Assembly (NCBI GenBank): GCA_963745865.1
Contig: CAVUYZ010000004.1
Coordinates: 1-64,000 of the forward strand
DNA length: 64,000 nucleotides
Direction: 5' to 3'
Source of the DNA: JAHEDH01 sp963745865
GTDB taxonomy: Bacteria > Actinomycetota > Acidimicrobiia > Spongiisociales > ZC4RG35
In this document: positions 26,815-36,900 of the stretch, piece after piece
How the letters are laid out: each line of letters opens with the position of its first letter
Numbering within the stretch: position 1 is the first letter of the stretch
Notes under the pieces: generated by a model
The model's input: only the letters and a program-made list of their open reading frames with translations
Database searches by the model: none
Told to the model about the DNA's origin: nothing
Position numbers and translations under genes: made by a program

Positions 26815-28369
26815 ATGGCTAGCGTCACGGGGGTGAGTGCGATCGAAACCGGGATGTTGTTCACCGATCACTATCAGCTGACGATGAGTCAGCTGTATCT
26901 GCGGATGGGGATGGCAGATCGGCGAGCGACATTCGACGCATTCTTCCGCTCATATCCGGACTATGGAAGCCATCAGGCCGGATACTGCATCACCGCCGGC
27001 TTGGGCCCCCTGGTCGACTGGATGGACTCGCACCGGGTTCGGCAATGCGGAGCGAGAGGTTCTCGAGGGTGTGAAGGGATCGAGCGGCAATCGTCTCTTC
27101 GACGATCGCTTTCTTGAGTGGCTGACCGAGATGAACGGGTTCGACTCCATCGAGCTGCGGGCGGTCCCCGAGGGGCGGGTGGTCCATCCCAACGCACCGA
27201 CCGCGGTCATCACCGGCCCGCTCGGCGCTGCCCAGCTACTCGAGACGTCGCTTCTGAACCATCTCAACTACCCGACCCTGGTTGCAACGAAGGCGTCACG
27301 GGTGGTCGAGGCCGCCCAGGGGGCTCCGGTGCTCGAGTTCGGGATGCGTCGCGGCCCGTCGTGGGGAGCGAACGCCGGGACGCGCGCCGCGCTGATCGGC
27401 GGCGTCGACGCCTCGTCCAACGTCGGCATGTCCCACGTCCTCGGCACGAGCTCGAGCGGCACGCACGCTCACTCCATGGTGCAGGCGTTCATGGCGGTTG
27501 CCGGTGGCGAGAAGGCGTCGTTCGAGGCGTACGCCGAGGTCTACCCCGACGATTGCCTGCTCCTCGTGGACACCATCGACACGCTCGAATCGGGAGTGCC
27601 CAACGCGATCGCAGTGTTCGAGGATCTTCGCCGCAAGGGACATGAGCCGATCGGGATTCGGCTGGACTCGGGTGACCTTGCCCATCTCGCCGTTCGATCC
27701 GCCGCGATGCTCGATGCGGCGGGCTTCGGTGCGGTGTCGATCGTGATCTCGAGCGGTCTCGACGAGCTCACGATCTGGCAGATCCGGAACCAGATTGCGA
27801 TCGAGGCGCCCAGGTACGGCGTCGACGCAGATCATCTCACCGCCCGCTTGGTGTTCGGCGTGGGGTCCAAGATGGTGACCTCGGAGGGTGATTCCAGCCT
27901 CGACGGCGTCTACAAGCTGGTGGCGATCGAGGGCAGCAACGGCGAGGACGTCCCCGCGATCAAGATCTCCGACACCCCCGAGAAGGTCCAGAACCCCGGG
28001 GTCAAGCAACTCGTCCGTATCTACGACTCTCGAGGGACGGCCACCGCCGATCTCATCGGCCTGGCGGATGAGGATCTGTCCGCCATGCCGCTCACGCTCA
28101 AGCATCCGACCCAACCCGGCGTCGAGCGGACCGTTGTGGCGGCCGGCGTCTCCGAGGTCGAGCCACTGCTGGCCGACGCGTTCGTGGGCGGCGTCGGGGT
28201 GCTCGGCGATGGCACCATCGAGGCGGCGCGCGCCAGACGGGATGCCGACGTCGAACGTCTCGACCCCGGGGTCCGGCGTCTGGTCAACCCCCACACCTAT
28301 CACGTATCACTCTCGTCCGAGCTGGAGGCGATGAAGCGGCAACTCGTGGCGAAGTTCTCGGAGGGCTGA
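26815..28369 (+). CDS. pncB: Nicotinate phosphoribosyltransferase (frameshifted)
   Basis: Makes nicotinate mononucleotide from nicotinate and PRPP, the step after PncA. Seen: FTDHYQLTMSQLYLRMGM at the N-terminus, FDSIELRAVPEGRVV, EFGMRRGPSWGANAGTRAA, GVDASSNVGMSHVLGTSSSGTHAHSMVQAF with the catalytic histidine region, IGIRLDSGDLAHLA and VFGVGSKMVTSEG. One break near 27033 (one extra G in the GGG run) separates VDWMDSHR from FGNAEREVLEG; the protein is otherwise full length at about 510 residues. ATG 26815 or GTG 26833 could be the start. Its promoter must overlap that of pncA. Confidence 0.88.
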
Positions 28370-28388
28370 CCCCGAGCTACCCGCGGGG
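28370..28388. terminator. Hairpin at the convergent pncB/yccF junction
   Basis: CCCCG at 28370-28374 pairs with CGGGG at 28384-28388 across a 9-nt loop that contains the yccF stop codon. The convergent genes are only 7 bp apart, so a shared terminator must lie here or inside the coding ends. There is no T-run. Confidence 0.3.
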
Positions 28389-28784
28389 CAGCTCGACCCT
28401 GATTCCGCCGGCGCTTCCCTCGACCACTTCGTGACCGAACGGTGTCAGTGCCGCTCCGGCCAACTTCACATGGGCGACAGCGAAGGGAATCCCGATGATC
28501 GTGACGGCATTGACGAACGCGGCGATGAGGTGCCCGATTGCCACCCACCAGCCGATGAGCAGGATCCAGAGGATATTGGCGATCGCTGAGCCGGCCCCGG
28601 CGGACTGCTTCTGAACCAGTGACCGTCCGAATGGCCACAGCGAGAACCCGGCCAGCCGGAAGGCAGCGACTCCGAGCGGTGCCGTGACCACCAGCACGAA
28701 GGCGATCATCCCTGCGATGGCGTACACGACCGCCATTTCCAGGCCACCGAGCACGAGCCAGAGGATGTTCAAGAGGAGTCTCAT
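28377..28784 (-). CDS. YccF-domain inner membrane protein
   Basis: Small membrane protein of 135 residues with two copies of the YccF motif. The first copy has LLLNILWLVLGGLEMAVVYAI and PLGVAAFRLAGFSLWPFGRSL; the second has AIANILWILLIGWWVAIGHLI and IIGIPFAVAHVKLAGAALTP. Four membrane spans are likely. The function of the family is unknown. It stands alone between pncB (convergent) and the FAD oxidoreductase gene (divergent). Confidence 0.85.
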   Translation of the reverse strand: MRLLLNILWLVLGGLEMAVVYAIAGMIAFVLVVTAPLGVAAFRLAGFSLWPFGRSLVQKQSAGAGSAIANILWILLIGWWVAIGHLIAAFVNAVTIIGIPFAVAHVKLAGAALTPFGHEVVEGSAGGIRVELPRG

Positions 28785-28838
28785 CGATTACTGACCGTAG
28801 TGCTCCGGCATCCCACTGCGGCCGTAGGGTGGACGACG

Positions 28839-30192
28839 ATGGTCGAGAGGGCTGACGTGGTCGTGATCGGGGCCGGGGTCGCCGGTATCTCGGCGACCTA
28901 CCACCTGACTGTGGTCCATGGCATCGACCGGGTGCTCGTGTGCGACGCGCGGGCGCCGTTGACGCTGACCAGCGACAAGTCGACGGAGTGCTATCGCAAC
29001 TGGTGGCCGGGGCCCGACGACGCGATGGTCACCCTCATGAATCGGTCGATCGACCTGCTCGAGGCCTGGGCGGCTGAGAGTTCCAACGTCTTCAATCTGT
29101 CGCGTCGCGGGTATCTGTATCTGACGGCGGACGAGTCGAGGCTCGCAGGGATTCGGGAGCAAGCCTCGGCGATCTCGCGTCTCGGGGCCGGCCCGGTGAG
29201 AGTCCATCGCGGGGCCGGTAACGATCCGGCATATCCCGACGCTGCTGACGGTCCCAACGGTGCAGATCTGATGCTGGGTCGCGAGGTGGTGCATGCTCGC
29301 TTCCCGTACCTCAGTCGCCAGGTCGTCGGCGGATTGCACGTGCGTCGGGCGGGCTGGCTCTCCGCCCAACAGCTCGGAGCCTGGTTGCTCGACCAGGGCG
29401 CTCGAGGCCGGAGCCACCTATGTCCCGGAGGCTGTAATCGCCATCGAGGTCGCCGGCTCCCACGTGACGGGCGTCGTGCTCGAATCGGGTCGCCGTGTAT
29501 CGACCGACCGTGTCGTGAACGCGGCGGGACCGCTGGTCGGAGACGTGGCGGACATGGTGGGCGTGTCGCTTCCGGTCCATCACGAGGTGCATCGCAAGGT
29601 GTCGTTCCGCGATCATCGCCGGGCCGTACCTCGCGAAGCGCCGATGCTGATCTGGGACGACGCCCAGGAGTTGTCCTGGACCCCGGATGAACGCGAGTCG
29701 CTGCTCGATGACCCGACGCTCGCTCCGCTGACCGGTGTGCTCCCGGCCGGTGCACACTGCCGGCCGGACGGCGGCGAGGATTCCCCGATCGTTCTCGGCC
29801 TGTGGGAGTACCGGTCCGACGTGCGCACGCCGACGTTCCCGATCCCCGACGATCCGATGTACCCCGAGATGGTGATGCGGGGGTTGTCGACGATGCTCCC
29901 GGCCATCGATCCGTACCTGGAGCGACTTCCGCAGCCGTATGTCGACGGCGGCTACTACACCAAGACCGTCGAGAATCGGCCGCTCATCGGTCCGTTCGGC
30001 CCCACGGGCGCCCATGTCATCGGGGCGCTCTCGGGGTTCGGTGTGATGGCCGCTCCTGCCGCCGGCGAGCTGGTCGCGGCCCATGTCGCGGGAGCCACCC
30101 TGCCAGGCTATGGGGATCCGTTCCTCCCCGACCGATACGCGAATCCGAACTACCTCGCAGGCTTTGCCGACCTCGCGTCAGGTCAGCTCTGA
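28839..30192 (+). CDS. FAD-dependent oxidoreductase, DAO family (frameshifted)
   Basis: D-amino-acid-oxidase-type flavoenzyme (sarcosine/glycine oxidase-like) of about 450 residues. ADVVVIGAGVAGISATYHL at residues 5-23 is the FAD dinucleotide fold; LTSDKSTECYRNWWPGPDD follows; the second half has RRVSTDRVVNAAGPLVGDVA and GGYYTKTVENRPLIGPFGP near the C-terminus. The frame shifts once at about 29397 in a GGG run: removing one G gives DQALEAGATYVPEAV. It probably oxidises an amine or N-methyl amino acid. The cupin gene 50 bp downstream is likely in the same transcript. Confidence 0.8.
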
Positions 30193-30241
30193 CTACTCGA
30201 CGGACCTGACGTGGACGGGGCTTGCTCCTATCGTCGAACAC

Positions 30242-30559
30242 ATGACTGACCACGTGATCACCTACAAACGGGCGCTCGCTGCGATCCCCGCGGATCGACG
30301 GCACCAGGACGTCCTCGAACGGGACCTCCTCGCCGCCGGCCTCTATGCGCCCCACGAATCCGACGATCAGGATCCGCACGAACGCGACGCGGTGTACGTC
30401 GTCATCAACGGGTCGGGCTTCTTCCGGGTCGGCGACCGCCGCGATCCGTTTGGCCCAGGAGACCTGTGTTTCGTCGAAGCGGCTGTCGAGCACCGGTTCG
30501 AGGACTTCACGCCCGACTTCGCGGCATGGCGTCTGCTCTACGGCCCCGAAACCCCCTGA
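30242..30559 (+). CDS. Small cupin-fold protein
   Basis: Single-domain cupin of 105 residues. Motif 1 is reduced (HESDDQDPHERDAVYVVING) and motif 2 reads GPGDLCFVEAAVEHRFEDF, giving possible metal ligands His and Glu. Such proteins are small-molecule binders or isomerases; no specific activity can be assigned. The ATG at 30242 follows the oxidoreductase by 50 bp, which hints at a common pathway. Confidence 0.7.
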   Translation: MTDHVITYKRALAAIPADRRHQDVLERDLLAAGLYAPHESDDQDPHERDAVYVVINGSGFFRVGDRRDPFGPGDLCFVEAAVEHRFEDFTPDFAAWRLLYGPETP

Positions 30560-30642
30560 CGTCAGCGACACAGATGTGCCATCCATGTTTCGGTTCGGGC
30601 GAAATCGGGCAGGATCAGGTAGTCAGCTGAAAGGAATCGTCC

Positions 30643-30855
30643 ATGGCAACCAGACAGAAGATCCGCACCGCACAGGACAAGGTCTCGACCGCTCAATCTG
30701 CGCTCGACGCCGCCGAGAAGGGACTCGACGTCGCCGAGTCGGCTGCAGATGCCGCAGCCGGCGTTCGGAGCAACTCCAAGAAGATCTCGGCGTTTCTACT
30801 GCTCCTGACCGTCGTCGGCATCGTCGTGTACCTGATGAGGACTCAGGAGAGCTGA
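30643..30855 (+). CDS. Small single-span membrane protein
   Basis: A 70-residue protein with AAAGGA before the ATG. The first 48 residues are an amphipathic, Ala-rich helix (KVSTAQSALDAAEKGLDVAE) likely to form a coiled coil; a membrane span follows (ISAFLLLLTVVGIVVYL). No family recognised. It converges on hutI and the two coding regions overlap by 13 bp. Confidence 0.6.
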   Translation: MATRQKIRTAQDKVSTAQSALDAAEKGLDVAESAADAAAGVRSNSKKISAFLLLLTVVGIVVYLMRTQES

Positions 30856-32003
30856 ACGCCTCCGACAAAGGTGCGATCGACCAGTGGTACCCCCGGTCGA
30901 TAGGCCAGATGGTGGTAGCTGGGTGCGATGAGCAGGGTGGCGTCGGCCGGTGAGCCAACCGTGAGTCGCCCGACATCGTCCCGTCTGAGCGCCGCCGCCC
31001 CACCGATCGTTGCGGCTGCAACGGCTTCGTCGATCGTCATACCCATGTCGCGCACTGCCAGCGCGATGCAGAACGCGATCGACGTGGTGTAGCTCGAACC
31101 GGGATTGCAGTTCGAGGCGATGGCGACCGTCGCGCCGGCGTCGATCACTCGCCGGGCGTCCGGATAGGGCTGACGGGTGCTGAAGTCGGTCGCGGGCAGG
31201 AACGTGGCGACGGTGTCCGATCCGGCCAGTGCCTCGATATCGGTGTCGGTCAGGTACGTGCAGTGATCCACCGACGCGCACCCCATCTCGACTGCCAGCC
31301 GCACACCGGGTCCGTGTCCGAGTTGATTGCCATGCAGCCGGAGCCCCAGTCCCCGGGCGCGGCCCGCAGCGAGGACCGCCCTGCACTGGTCCTCGTCGAA
31401 TGCTCCGGTCTCACAGAACGCATCGATCCAGGCGGCCTGGGGGACTGCTGCGTCGAGCATGTCTCCGATGACGAGCGAAACGTACTCATCCGCCCGACCG
31501 GCGAACTCCGCAGGCACGACATGCGCCCCGAGGAAGGTCGTTTCGTCGGAGAACGACCGGGCGATTCGCAGACTCCTCGCCTCGTCGTCGACTGTCAGGC
31601 CGTAGCCCGACTTGATCTCGATCGTCGTCGTGCCGGCCCGATGTGCCTCCCGGATGCGTCCCGCCGTCAGACGGGTGAGCTCCTCGTCAGACGATGATCG
31701 CGTCGACTCGGTCGTGACCGTGATTCCCCCGCCGTCATAGGGCGCGCCAGCCATCCGGGCCGTGAACTCCTCGGACCGGTCGCCGGCGAACACCAGATGC
31801 GTGTGCGAGTCGACGAAGCCGGGGAGCAGGCACCGGCCATCGGCGTCGATTCGCTCGTCCGCAACCTGTCCGACCGGCCCGATCGAGGTGACCGTCCCCT
31901 CGTCGAAGACGACCGAGACGTCGTGTCTGACTCCGAGTGGGCCCTCGCCGATGTCCGGGTCGTTGGTGACCAGAGTGCCGATTCGATCGATCACCAGACT
32001 CAC
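30843..32003 (-). CDS. hutI: Imidazolonepropionase
   Basis: Third step of histidine degradation: opens imidazolone-propionate to formimino-glutamate. Amidohydrolase of 386 residues: LLPGFVDSHTHLVFAGDR (metal ligands HxH), GGGITVTTESTR, IEIKSGYGLTV, THFLGAHVVP-type segment as TFLGAHVVPAEFAGR, LHGNQLGHGPGV and ATFLPATDFSTRQPYPDAR. The start is GTG at 32003 overlapping the hutF stop (GTGA). It is the last gene of the hut operon and converges with a small membrane protein gene. Confidence 0.93.
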   Translation of the reverse strand: MSLVIDRIGTLVTNDPDIGEGPLGVRHDVSVVFDEGTVTSIGPVGQVADERIDADGRCLLPGFVDSHTHLVFAGDRSEEFTARMAGAPYDGGGITVTTESTRSSSDEELTRLTAGRIREAHRAGTTTIEIKSGYGLTVDDEARSLRIARSFSDETTFLGAHVVPAEFAGRADEYVSLVIGDMLDAAVPQAAWIDAFCETGAFDEDQCRAVLAAGRARGLGLRLHGNQLGHGPGVRLAVEMGCASVDHCTYLTDTDIEALAGSDTVATFLPATDFSTRQPYPDARRVIDAGATVAIASNCNPGSSYTTSIAFCIALAVRDMGMTIDEAVAAATIGGAAALRRDDVGRLTVGSPADATLLIAPSYHHLAYRPGVPLVDRTFVGGVQLS

Positions 32004-33323
32004 GCCAGCACTCCTGTGATCGCACGCTCGAGCTCGGTGACGACATCGATCGAGTGGTGGGTGCCCTGACCGACAATGCGCCTCCCCCCGACGATGACGT
32101 CTGTGACGTCCGCCGCGGTTGCGGCGAATACGAGCGATCCCACGCCGGACGCTCCCGCCACCCTGACCGAACCGGCTCCCACTGTCACGAGATCGGCCGG
32201 GGCGCCCGGTGTGATCCGCCCGCCCTCGATCCACCCGAGCGATCGGTAGCCGGCTCGGGTCGCGGAGTCCAGCAGCTCCTTCGGTGTCTGGTTGCCCCTG
32301 ACCTGCGAGGTGAGCCGCTCGTTGAGCTCCATCGCCCGCGCCTCCTCGAACATGTCGACGATGGCGTGAGAGTCGGTTCCGAGGCTGAGTGTCGCCCCGG
32401 CTCGCCGAAGGTCGGACGCCGCCCCGACCCCATCCGCGAGGTCCCGTTCCGTCGTTGGGCAGATGCACACGCCCGACCCGCTCTGTCCCAACAGCTCGAC
32501 GTCGTGCGGCGTCAGGTGCGTCCCGTGGACGGCCGTGAGGCGCTCACCGAGCAGGCCGGCATCGGCGATGAGTTGGGTTGGCGATCGCCCGAAGGCGGCC
32601 AGGCACTGCTCGTTCTCCTCGAGCTGTTCTGACAGATGGAGGTGGAGCGGCCCTGTCGTCGAGAAGCCGATGTGCTCCATGTCGTCCGGCTCCACCGCCC
32701 TGACCGAGTGGATGGCTGCCCCGATCCTCGCAGTCGGCGTGGGGGTGAGCTGTGAAATCCGCTCGAGATAACCGGCGACCGTTCGGTCGTCGAACCTCCG
32801 TTGGTCGCGTCCGATCGGGTCGTGCCCGTCCGCATGGAGCCCGCCTCGGAGGTAGCACGTGTCGAGGAGCGTCAGCCTGATGCCCGCGTCTGATGCGCCG
32901 GCGATGACCGCCCGCCCCATCTCGTTGGGCTCGTCGTAGGGGGTGCCGTCCGACTGATGATGGACGTAGTGGAACTCGCCGACCAGCCGTGATGCCGGCC
33001 AGCAGCATCTCCCCGAACACGGCCCTGGCGATCGCGTAGTAGGTGTCGGGATCGAGTCGGTTGGCGATCGCGTACATCTGGTCCCGCCAGGTCCAGAACG
33101 ATCCGGGCTCGTCCTGTGTTCGAGCCCGGAGTGCACGATGGAAGACGTGGCTGTGTGCATTCGCCATCCCCGGAATCGTCACGCCATCGAGCCGCTCGGC
33201 GTCCTGCGGTGGTGACGAGGCGGCGTCGACCCGGGAGATGAGTCCGTCGGCGATCTCGATGGTGACGCCGGCCTCGAGGTCGGTGCTCCCCAGCCAGGCA
33301 TGCTCTGCCCAATAGGTGCTCAT
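32000..33323 (-). CDS. hutF: Formimidoylglutamate deiminase (frameshifted)
   Basis: Converts formimino-glutamate to N-formyl-glutamate and ammonia, the deiminase branch of histidine degradation. The start is ATG at 33323 (STYWAEHAWLGSTDLEAG). Amidohydrolase motif IPGMANAHSHVFHRALRA, then DTCYLRGGLHADG, LHLHLSEQLEENEQC, AVHGTHLTPHD, CPTTERDLADGV and SLGTDSHAIVDMFEEAR. The break at 32983-32984 is one extra base in a CC pair (GG on the coding strand); without it the sequence reads GITAVGEFHYVHH, which matches the family. No hutG (N-formylglutamate deformylase) is seen in the window. Confidence 0.9.
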
Positions 33324-33352
33324 CTCGACCCACGGAGCGGGTGGGCGACCGG

Positions 33353-35015
33353 TCATTCTTCGAACATCGGGATTCTCACGCCGCGAGCCGACGCCACGTC
33401 GATGGCGTGGTCGTATCCGGCGTCGACGTGGCGGATCACACCGGTTCCCGGGTCGTTGGTGAGCACCCGGGTCAGCTTCTCGTCGGCGAGGGCCGTGCCA
33501 TCTGCGACACACACCTGGCCGGCATGGATCGAGCGTCCGATCCCGACGCCGCCGCCATGGTGGATGCTCACCCATGTGGCACCCGATGCCGTGTTGAGCA
33601 GGGCATTGAGGAGGGGCCAGTCGGCGATCGCGTCCGAGCCGTCGAGCATCGCCTCGGTCTCCCGGTAGGGCGAGGCAACCGACCCGGAGTCCAGGTGGTC
33701 GCGTCCGATCACGATGGGCGCCGATATCTCGCCTGTCCGAACCATCTCGTTGAAGCGCAACGCCAGTCGGTGGCGTTCCCCGTATCCCAGCCAGCAGATG
33801 CGAGCCGGTAGGCCCTGGAACGCCACCCGCTCGCCGGCCATCTCGATCCATCGGGCGAGGGCTGCGTCGTCGGGAAACTCTTCGAGCACCGCACGGTCGG
33901 TGGCTGCGATGTCGGCCGGGTCGCCCGACAACGCCGCCCATCGGAAGGGCCCCTTTCCCTCGCAGAACAACGGCCGGATGTAGGCGGGCACGAAGCCGGG
34001 ATAGTCCATTGCCCGCTCGTATCCGCCCAGCTGAGCTTCCGCTCTGAGACTGTTGCCGTAGTCGAACACCTCGGCGCCGAGGTCCATGAAGCCGACCATC
34101 GCCTCGACGTGGCTGACCATCGCCGCCCTCGATCGACGGATGTATTCCTCCGGTGCGGTGGCCCGGAGCTCCGTGGCCGCTTCCGGTGTGAGATCGTTGG
34201 GAACATAACTGAGCGGGTCGTGGGCCGAGGTCTGGTCGGTCACGATGTCGATCTCGACCGATCGATCGAGCAGAGCGGGGAACACATCGGCCGCATTGCC
34301 GAGCACGCCGATGCTGAGAGCCTCGCCATTTCGCTTGGCTCGCATGGCGCGGTCGACGGCATCGTCCACTCCGTCAGCCTGCACGTCGAGATATCGGGTC
34401 TGCGAGCCGGCGGTCAATCCGGTGTTGGTCGACATCGACGCACAGGGCGACACCCTCGTTCATGGTGATGGCGAGCGGCTGGGCACCGCCCATGCCTCCG
34501 AGCCCCGCCGTGAGGGTCAGGGTGCCGCGCAAGGTGCCACCGAACCGTTTCCTGGCGATGGCGGCGAACGTCTCGTAGGTTCCCTGGAGGATTCCCTGGG
34601 TTCCGATGTAGATCCACGACCCGGCGGTCATCTGCCCATACATCGTCAACCCGGCTTGCTCGAGCCTCCGGAACTCGTCCCAGTTGGCCCAATCCGGCAC
34701 CAGGTTCGAGTTGGCGATGATGACCCGCGGCGCCCACTCGTGGGTCCTGAACACGCCGACGGGCTTCCCCGACTGGACCAGGAGCGTCTCGTCGTCGGCC
34801 AACCCACGGAGGGTCCGGGTGATGGCATCGAAGGCCTCCCACGACCGTGCTGCCCTGCCGGTTCCCCCATAGACGACGAGCTCGTCGGGGTTCTCGGCGA
34901 CGTCGGGGTCGAGATTGTTGTGGAACATCCGCAGCACCGCTTCTTGCTGCCAGCCGCGGCAGGACAGCTCGCTCCCGGTGGCGGCGCGGACGGGTCGTGG
35001 CCCGGATGTAGTCAT
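33353..35015 (-). CDS. hutU: Urocanate hydratase (frameshifted)
   Basis: Second step of histidine degradation, NAD-dependent hydration of urocanate. The N-terminal frame from ATG at 35015: QQEAVLRMFHNNLDPDVAEN, VYGGTGRAARSWEAFDAI, GKPVGVFRTHEWAPRVI, TAGSWIYIGTQGILQGTYET and LTLTAGLGGMGGAQPLAIT. The C-terminal frame: NEMVRTGEISAPIVIGRDHL, HHGGGVGIGRSIHAGQVCVA. The break is near 34408, restoring QTRYLDVQADGVDD. Full length is about 554 residues. It overlaps hutH by ATGA and precedes hutF by 29 bp. Confidence 0.93.
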
Positions 35016-36544
35016 GTCAATGCTCCGATCCCTGCTTCCACTGCTGCGACCAGACTCCCGTCGACGACGGTGTGGGCCACCGATTCCAGTTCCGGTGCCA
35101 TCCAACGGTCGGGCCCGACACCGGGCACGATGCTCCGGATGTGTGCCAGCGCCGCCCCGGTTCCCGGGGCAGGAGCCTCCTGTCGCAGATCGATCGCTCG
35201 AGCAGCCGCAGTGAGTTCGACCGCCAGGATGCGAGCGAGGTTCTCGACCGAGCGCCGCAGCTTGCGGGTCGCTCCCCACCCCATCGAGACGTGGTCTTCC
35301 TGCATCGCGCTGGTCGGCACCGTGTCGACGCTGGCGGGGGCGGCGAGCCTCCGGTTGTCGGCCACCATCGCTGCCGCCGTGTAGTGGGCGATCATCAGGC
35401 CCGAGTCGACACCGGCGTCATGTGTCAGGAACGGTGGAAGCCCATGCGAGCGCGTGCGATCGAGCATGCGATCGAGGCGCCGCTCGACGATGGCTCCGGC
35501 GTCAGCGATGGCAACTGCCAGGAAGTCGGCTGCCTGAGCCAGCGGCGCTCCATGGAAGTTCCCGCACGACTCGACCCGGCCGTCAGGAAGGATCATCGGG
35601 TTGTCGATGGCGGATCGGAGCTCACGATCGGCGATGTCAGCGGCGAAACCGATCACGTCGCGCAGCGACCCGTGCACCGCCGGCGTGCATCGCAACGAAT
35701 AGGCGTCCTGTACCCGGGTGTCGCCGGTCCGGTGGCTCTCCACGATCGCAGAGCCCTCGAGGAGCCTGCGGAGGTTGGCGGCGGAAACGGCCTGACCCAC
35801 CTGAGGTCGCAGGGCCTGGAGATCCTCGGCGAACACACGGTCGGTTCCCAGCAGACCCTCGACGGTCATGGCCGCGGAGATGTCGGCGACCGTGGCGAGG
35901 CGCTCCAAGTCGGCGATCGCCAGCACCAGCATCCCGAGCATGCCATCGGTCCCATTGATCAACGCCAGACCCTCCTTGGCCCGCAGCGTGACCGGCTCCA
36001 ATCCGGCGATCGCCAGTGCCTCTGCGGCCGGGATCGTCTCGCCGGAGTCAGTTGCGAAGAAGCCCTCGCCGATGAGGCAGAGCGCACAGTGGGCGAGGGG
36101 TGCGAGGTCGCCACTGGCGCCGAGGGAGCCGTGCTCGGGGACGGCCGGCGTCAACCCGGCGTTGAGCACGGCGACGATCGCTTCGACGATCTCGGGTCGG
36201 ACACCGGAGAACCCCATCGCCAGACTCCGCGCCCGGAGCGCCATCATGGCCCGCACCACCTCCCGCTCGATGGTCGGGCCCATCCCTGCTGCATGACTCC
36301 TGACGAGAGCGACCTGGAGCTCGGCGGACCGCTCCGGCGGGATCACCGTGTCGGCGAGGGAGCCGAACCCGGTGGTCACCCCATATGCGATCTCCTTCTT
36401 CTCGAGGATTCGGTCGATGACTCCCGCGCTGGCTTCGATGGCGGATCGGGCCTGCGGTGTGATCGACACCCGTGCGTCTTGTCGGGCGATGGCGGCGACA
36501 TCTCGCCGACTGAGGCCGTCAGGTGTGAGGTCGATGTGTGTCAC
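35012..36544 (-). CDS. hutH: Histidine ammonia-lyase
   Basis: First step of histidine degradation: deaminates histidine to urocanate. A 510-residue protein, the standard length, with the ASG triplet that forms the MIO cofactor in PEHGSLGASGDLAPLAH (about residue 138-154). YGVTTGFGSLADTV, RVQDAYSLRCTPAVHG and the C-terminal MQEDHVSMGWGA are also typical. GTG at 36544 is chosen because it gives THIDLTPDGLSRRDVAAIAR; the frame is open for 85 more codons upstream but without homology-like sequence. It is the first gene of the hut operon. Confidence 0.94.
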   Translation of the reverse strand: MTHIDLTPDGLSRRDVAAIARQDARVSITPQARSAIEASAGVIDRILEKKEIAYGVTTGFGSLADTVIPPERSAELQVALVRSHAAGMGPTIEREVVRAMMALRARSLAMGFSGVRPEIVEAIVAVLNAGLTPAVPEHGSLGASGDLAPLAHCALCLIGEGFFATDSGETIPAAEALAIAGLEPVTLRAKEGLALINGTDGMLGMLVLAIADLERLATVADISAAMTVEGLLGTDRVFAEDLQALRPQVGQAVSAANLRRLLEGSAIVESHRTGDTRVQDAYSLRCTPAVHGSLRDVIGFAADIADRELRSAIDNPMILPDGRVESCGNFHGAPLAQAADFLAVAIADAGAIVERRLDRMLDRTRSHGLPPFLTHDAGVDSGLMIAHYTAAAMVADNRRLAAPASVDTVPTSAMQEDHVSMGWGATRKLRRSVENLARILAVELTAAARAIDLRQEAPAPGTGAALAHIRSIVPGVGPDRWMAPELESVAHTVVDGSLVAAVEAGIGALT

Positions 36545-36900
36545 GTGGTGCTGCTTTCCACCCAGGCTCCCGATTCTCGAGGCGCGTTCGGAGCGTACCG
36601 ATCTCATGTCGGGTGGCGGCTGAAGTTGCTCCCAACCTTGGGTCGACCGCCGTCGCCGGGTTGCGAACCCGTTGCGGCTTCGGCGATTCCGACATCCACG
36701 AGGATGAGCCGAGTAGCGGTCGCCAATCGGTTCGGGTGACTCCTCGATACCCCGGTCCTGCTGGCTAGAAATTCGGTCATGTCCGGTTGCGTCATGCACT
36801 CGAACGTTCAGGTTCTATCGATGAGAGATATTCTGCATCGCTGTTGCGTTTCTGCCGCACACATGCCAAGACTTGGTGCGGACAGCTCCGAAGGGACGAC
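36545..36900. other. Divergent control region between hut operon and oxidoreductase gene
   Basis: This 356-bp gap separates hutH (leftward) from the ferredoxin oxidoreductase gene (rightward). It contains AT-richer stretches at about 36765-36780 and 36815-36835 that could hold promoters, but no pair of -35 and -10 boxes stands out. Several short open frames are present; none has a convincing start or composition. Two catabolic transcription units must start here. Confidence 0.5.

Noticed and set aside
35072..36739. 555-codon open frame antisense to hutH
   Set aside because: The same GC-driven shadow effect; hutH on the other strand is complete with its MIO motif.
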